NCBI GenBank assembly: GCA_012934845.2
Contig: WNNJ02003115.1
Location: 1 to 64,000 of the forward strand
DNA from: Pomphorhynchus laevis
Taxonomy: Eukaryota; Acanthocephala; Palaeacanthocephala; Echinorhynchida; Pomphorhynchidae
DNA length: 64,000 bases
Reading direction: 5' to 3'
Shown: one piece after another, positions 59,786 to 64,000 of the stretch
Position numbering within the stretch: the first letter of the stretch is position 1
How the letters are laid out: the number at the start of each line of letters is the position of its first letter
The notes under the pieces: generated by a model
Database searches by the model: none
What the model was told of the DNA's origin: nothing
What the model saw: only the letters and a program-made list of their open reading frames with translations
Position numbers and translations under genes: made by a program

Positions 59786-60150
59786 GGAAAATGTTTATGG
59801 ATGGGTACTAAATAATATACTTTGTATTGTAATAAGTTACTAGATAATCAAATTTCATCAGAAAAATTACGTCATTAGCGTATATTTGGCCTTGCTGATA
59901 CGTTGGATCGAGGAATAAGAGCCGAAAAGTGATTACATAGCAGTTTCTCCTGATGACCTCTAATCCTTATTCTGATACATAGTCTATTATTTATATTTAG
60001 TATTAAATACGTAGACTCAGCCAACTGATCTGATTAATGATATGTTGTATTAGAATAAGATACACTAGATGATCAAATTTCATAAGAAGAAATACATCAA
60101 TACTATACTGCTATATTGGGTGGAGGAATAGGGCCCGAATCATCTCTTTG
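59786..60150 (+). mobile_element. RT-element tail, palindromic block and end motif
   Basis: 59786-59830 continues the RT-element tail (ATGTTTATGGATGGGTACTA, then AATAATATACTTTGTATTGT). The palindromic block is 59838-59985, then the reversed end motif (AATACGTAGACTCAGCCAAC) at 60006-60035. A second half palindrome starts at 60047 (GTATTAGAATAAGATACACT) and fades out near 60150. Confidence 0.7.
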
Positions 60151-61404
60151 TAGACTGTAGTACATTATTTTATTCGTTTTCATGTTATCCTGATATGCCA
60201 GATTCTAGAGCTTGGTGGTAACGAGCTCTACATTTATCTGTATTTCGAGTTTTATTTTTGGATGCTCGATTACTTTATATGGTTTTATTGGTTATTACAG
60301 GTGAAGTATATCGTGAATTTAACTGTATGTTAATTACGATATTTATTATAAATCCTCCCTATTCGTTGAGATCGTCAATGATCTAGTGAGTTGTATCTTC
60401 CGATCTAAGTTGATGACACCTCCTCGATATAGTTGCCGTGTAGCATCACCGATTCGGCTGTATCATTATAATCGGTAATAATAATATTTTTATAATTTTT
60501 AATAATTTAATATCAATAATTTACAAAAAAAAGGATTCTCGCTAATGGACCCATACATAACTTTCACTGTCAATGTTGTTGCTGATTTTTAAAACAAGTC
60601 GTTCACTATCTTATATGGTACCATCTCTGTTTCCTCCTGAACTTCGAAGGCAGGCATATGCTGGTCGAGCGATTTTATAGGAAACACTTGTGATGACATG
60701 TCGTGTTTCGTAGTACCTCGTTGTGTACGAACCGATGCGATTCGTCTGAACAAGGAGCTTGTCTCTTTCCCAATGTCATCAGAAGAGGAGAAAATTAGCG
60801 GAATGAGCCTGCCGTGCTCGATCGCTTAAATTTTTCTGGTTATTATTATTTTTAATAATTATTATTTAATCACAACTGTAGGTTCCCGCAAATGGGCCAA
60901 TAATTCACAAATTCAAAACATTGATACGTTATTATAATGTTTTATTGAATATCAATCAAATTGTCGGGTCCCGAAAGATTTGAATTCCTGCTATTGTATA
61001 CTTGTGTGTTGACCTCTCCCAATCTGTAATTGATCACGTATAGGTATTCATGTAGCGCGTATACACATTGAAGCTGCTTGAGCTAGCGCAATGCTCACTC
61101 TATACCTAATTATCGAGATAGAGGTTCAATAACTTGTTTTGTGTCTTATTGCATTTTCTGTTCGCATGGTATATATGACTCACGGTCGGCGACTTCTCAA
61201 TGTAGGAAGGTTTAAGTGTCTTAAATATACATACGTCCAAATAGGACCGTACCAATCCTCTACTGTAAATTTCTCGGCATTATGTCTGATCTTGCGTTAA
61301 CATCTCTCGTTGTGGTTTCTACTTCGAAATGGTAATTGTTCGGTACGGGCCTTAAAACCGGTTCAAGCTCAAAATAATTACAAATAAGTTTGAGATATAA
61401 AAAA
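60151..61404. other. No gene recognised
   Basis: More mixed base composition than the central region, but no open frame or domain is visible. It ends at the LINE B 5' UTR. Confidence 0.4.
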
Positions 61405-62655
61405 CATACATTCCGCTCGCTACTTACAACTAATGACAACTTCCAAGTAATGCGAACTACTTACAACTAACGACTTGCAGACTAATGGAGTTTAAGCATT
61501 CTTGACTATAACTAACTAATTGACATCTTATTATGGCAAAGAGAAAGCTAACTAAAAATGTCGGCCAGCAACTCAAGTCCGTCAAGGAAGCTTACATCGA
61601 AAAGCAAATTGGATGCGACAACAAGAACTGCAATGTTTGGACTCACGTTGCCATTCCTTTCACTGACGAGGACAACGTTTTAAATCGGAATTTCCTCTGC
61701 GGCTTCTGTTGTGCTGCCCTCGTAGGTAAGCTAATGAAGAATGACCACTCAAACGGTGGAGATGTTCTGAACGCTAACAAAACAGATTTGTGCTCAATAA
61801 ATAAACTTGATGATATCTCTCAGTCGACTCAGACCGCTGTTATACATGGAACATCAACAAACGACAACATATCTTCCAATCTATCGTCGTCATCCGTTTG
61901 CTTACTAACTCATTTGTCATCTATGAAACCCGTTCTTGAAACTTCTCAAACACACAATCATCCTTTAACTACGGATAAAACTTCCCTTAATCTTCATCTT
62001 CCTAACAATGCAAACAGTAAAGGCCTTCATCTCGTACCTCATTTTTCTATTTCATCTCCACATCTAAAAACATCTCATACTTCTTTCTTCTCTTCACGTA
62101 CTCCTTACTCTACCAAGTCTGATCTTCTGCCCACGTGGGTCTTACTCTACCCACGTTTATCTGATCTTCTGCCTCTACTCCTACCAGGTCTTTCCGTCCA
62201 CCACTACGTAATCGTTTTCCTTCGCGCGATTGATGCATTATCATATCTAATTTAAAGGTTCCCGAATCTGCTTCTCCTCAATGTCGCTGTCATCCACTCC
62301 TAAAAATCGTTTTCCGACATAGTTCACACGCCTCTTCTGTACTCTCCCAAAGTTTTAAACTTCTTACCACTTCGTCTACTTGCCGTATCTTTCCTGACCG
62401 CTCCCCTTCTGATATTGCCCAGCTCAATTTAGCTCGCATTGAGAAACATCGACGTGAAACAAACGGCGAGTCATCCTTATCTATACGTCAAATCAACGGA
62501 AATTTTCACGTTATACACACAAGGCCAAAAATCCAATGGCGTCCCATCTCTCCCCCTTGTCTTGTTCGCTAGTCGATCTCGCTCCTAAGCATACATTTCG
62601 TCTTAGTCTATTCAACACTCCCTCCACTCTTCATAAAGCTGATATGCTCCTTGGA
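61405..62655 (+). mobile_element. LINE B 5' part, young copy
   Basis: 5' UTR (CCGCTCGCTACTTACAACTA) from ~61410 and ORF1 from 61533 (MAKRKLTKNVGQQL, PHD-like finger). The first ~430 bp of ORF1 are almost identical to 9871-10300. The ORF1 frame is open to 62255, past the point where the 9871 copy stops. The middle is shortened (62260-62300 jumps within the RRM region), and the endonuclease start is reached at ~62535 before the copy ends at 62655 in a palindromic junction. Confidence 0.9.
61533..62255 (+). CDS. LINE B ORF1 protein, truncated
   Basis: 240 residues. N-terminal basic stretch, then the PHD-like cluster (CDNKNCNVWTH, FLCGFCC, about residues 28-63), then a Ser/Thr/Asn-rich region. 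The reading departs from the family's RRM-like end: the last ~30 residues (LSVHHYVIVFLRAIDALSY) are a shifted reading of the RNP2 region, so the RRM-like domain is lost. Probably binds element RNA in intact copies; this one is unlikely to work fully. Confidence 0.75.
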   Translation: MAKRKLTKNVGQQLKSVKEAYIEKQIGCDNKNCNVWTHVAIPFTDEDNVLNRNFLCGFCCAALVGKLMKNDHSNGGDVLNANKTDLCSINKLDDISQSTQTAVIHGTSTNDNISSNLSSSSVCLLTHLSSMKPVLETSQTHNHPLTTDKTSLNLHLPNNANSKGLHLVPHFSISSPHLKTSHTSFFSSRTPYSTKSDLLPTWVLLYPRLSDLLPLLLPGLSVHHYVIVFLRAIDALSYLI

Positions 62656-63077
62656 TGAGCATATCAGCTTAACGAAGCGGCGACGTTGCGGCTTTCGCAT
62701 TCAAAGTTTAACAAATTTTTGTGATAAAATTTGACTTTTACATTACTGGAGACCGATTCATTGACTTACCCCACTGCAACACTTGCAATCAATGGAGGCA
62801 CTGGGCCAGCAACTGAATAAGCCCAAAACTAATGGAATATGCGGGTCCACTTACAATCACACAAAATGTCTGCTCAGAGCAAAGTGCTCTAGTAAGGACC
62901 ACCGAGGGTGTTCCCGCAAATGCATGGCATTCAAAGAATACTAATCGAGGCACAAGGTAAATACAGGCAACGACCTAACGTTTGCTCAAGCTCCCATGCA
63001 GACGATAATTGAAACTAATTCTGACACCAAGTCAAACAACAAAGATATGACATACTACATTGACTGCAGAATCAAAT
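62656..63077 (+). mobile_element. Ty3/gypsy-like gag zinc-knuckle fossil
   Basis: Contains paired Cys/His clusters typical of gypsy-type gag nucleocapsid regions: CNTCNQWRHWAS, and in another reading ICGSTYNHTKC followed by AKCSS and CSRKC. Short, broken, no terminal repeats recognised. Lies between two LINE B pieces. Confidence 0.45.
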
Positions 63078-64000
63078 GATGCATTATCATATCTAACTTA
63101 AAGCTTCACGAATCTCCTTCTCCTCAATATCGCCTCGATAATGATGTATCTAGTTATCTATCGATATTCTCGGCATTACCGAATCCTAGCACTCTGACTC
63201 CGACAATCTTACTATTCGTGACCTATGTCGCTTTGGTTGTTCTCTTGTTAAATCAGCCCGTCCAATTGTCTCTCCCACATTTACTGCTTCTAACCATTCA
63301 TACCGTACAGGCTCAGCTGCCCTCTCACGTATCTTCTTTAACGACCTTGCAAATCTTCTTTAATACTGTTCATTGTATTATACTCCTTATTTTGTTCAAG
63401 GTGACTTTAACATTCGTCTTGATCGTCCAGCTGACACTGACTCTATCACTCTAACTAATCTGGTTTCTGATTTTAACTATAAATTACTTTCAACAAGCCC
63501 AACTCATATTCTCGGCGGTGCTCTCGACATCATTGATGTTCCTAACTGCTTCAATGACTATACCTCCTTGTCAATTACTGATCCTGGTTTGTCCGATCAT
63601 TTCCTTGCCACTCTTACTCTTACTCGTCCCCATCCTCCTTCTCCGTCTCCACCATTATCCACACCAAGTCGACCATGGAAACATCTCGATATCTCTATTC
63701 TCTGCACGGCCTTACTCAATTCTTTACTCTTTTCACTTCCTCTTAACTATCTCTCTCCCGATGATCTCTGCATTCTGGTTGATTCTGAACTTACGTCGAT
63801 CCTTAATAACATTCTGCCTAGTCGACTTCGACATTTTCAGCGCTTGCGCTATGCTACCTGGTTTGATTCTGACTGTAGACTTTCTAAGCGTCGACTCCGT
63901 CACTCTTTTCGTGTGTTGTATCGCTTTCATAAACGTTCTCCAACCTCACTTACTACAATTATCCATGCTTTCTATCTTTCTCTCCGCCGTTCACATATCA
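63078..64000 (+). mobile_element. LINE B copy running off the window
   Basis: Starts in the RRM region (TGCATTATCATATCTAACTT), jumps at ~63150 into the endonuclease (63150-63240, ITESxHSDSDN-like), lacks the next part, then continues through the FNIRLD and SDHFL motifs into the endonuclease-RT linker up to the window end. Several internal deletions and frame changes. Confidence 0.85.

Noticed and set aside
1-64000. CRISPR arrays, tRNA or rRNA genes, bacterial operons
   Set aside because: The tandem repeats lack unique spacers, no cloverleaf or rRNA core was noticed, and gene structure is eukaryotic.

Overview
The window is a repeat-rich stretch of an AT-rich animal genome, most likely an invertebrate. 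Evidence: spliced genes with AG/GT introns (several only 43-50 bp), a metazoan-type selenocysteine lyase, CR1/L2-like LINEs with PHD-like/RRM ORF1 proteins, hAT and Ty3/gypsy remnants, and long satellites. The sequence does not identify the species. No bacterial-type operons, tRNA, rRNA or CRISPR arrays were seen.

Layout. 1-6712: (AT)n, then 17.5 copies of a ~380-bp satellite. 6713-14215: minisatellite, a 5'-truncated LINE (family A, minus) between inverted repeats, then a near full-length LINE (family B, plus). 14220-16860: short tandem repeat, degenerate hAT transposase carrying a small foldback insert, and a LINE B 3' end. 18581-21080: two-exon selenocysteine lyase gene (minus). 21750-26586: Ty3/gypsy fossil, RTE-like and LINE B/C fragments, and a 600-bp foldback. 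27717-52524: a set of short exons on the plus strand that look like one large gene built from a repeated three-exon module. Its introns are filled with pieces of a reverse-transcriptase element (Penelope-like by my inference), its palindromic terminal units, a 176-bp array, a 114-bp array and a GC-richer reverse-transcriptase/nuclease fossil. 52945-53756: foldback related to the satellite. 53757-60150: two facing LINE B copies sitting inside a reverse-transcriptase element. 61405-64000: two more LINE B copies around a Ty3/gypsy gag remnant.

Main discoveries. (1) The satellite unit contains every strand of a hammerhead ribozyme: CUGAUGA, GAAA, a GUC cleavage site and three complementary helices, but in an unusual linear order. 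A diverged relative at 53.5 kb keeps all three helices through paired base changes. (2) An apparently undescribed gene has repeating modules (exon phases 1-2, 2-1, 1-1) with the motif C-x(3-5)-C-x3-R. (3) The single intron of the selenocysteine lyase begins and ends with a 24-bp inverted repeat (22/24) reaching the splice sites, the signature of an intron born from a transposon.

Limits: all homology calls come from reading motifs; no database search, folding program or RNA data was available.
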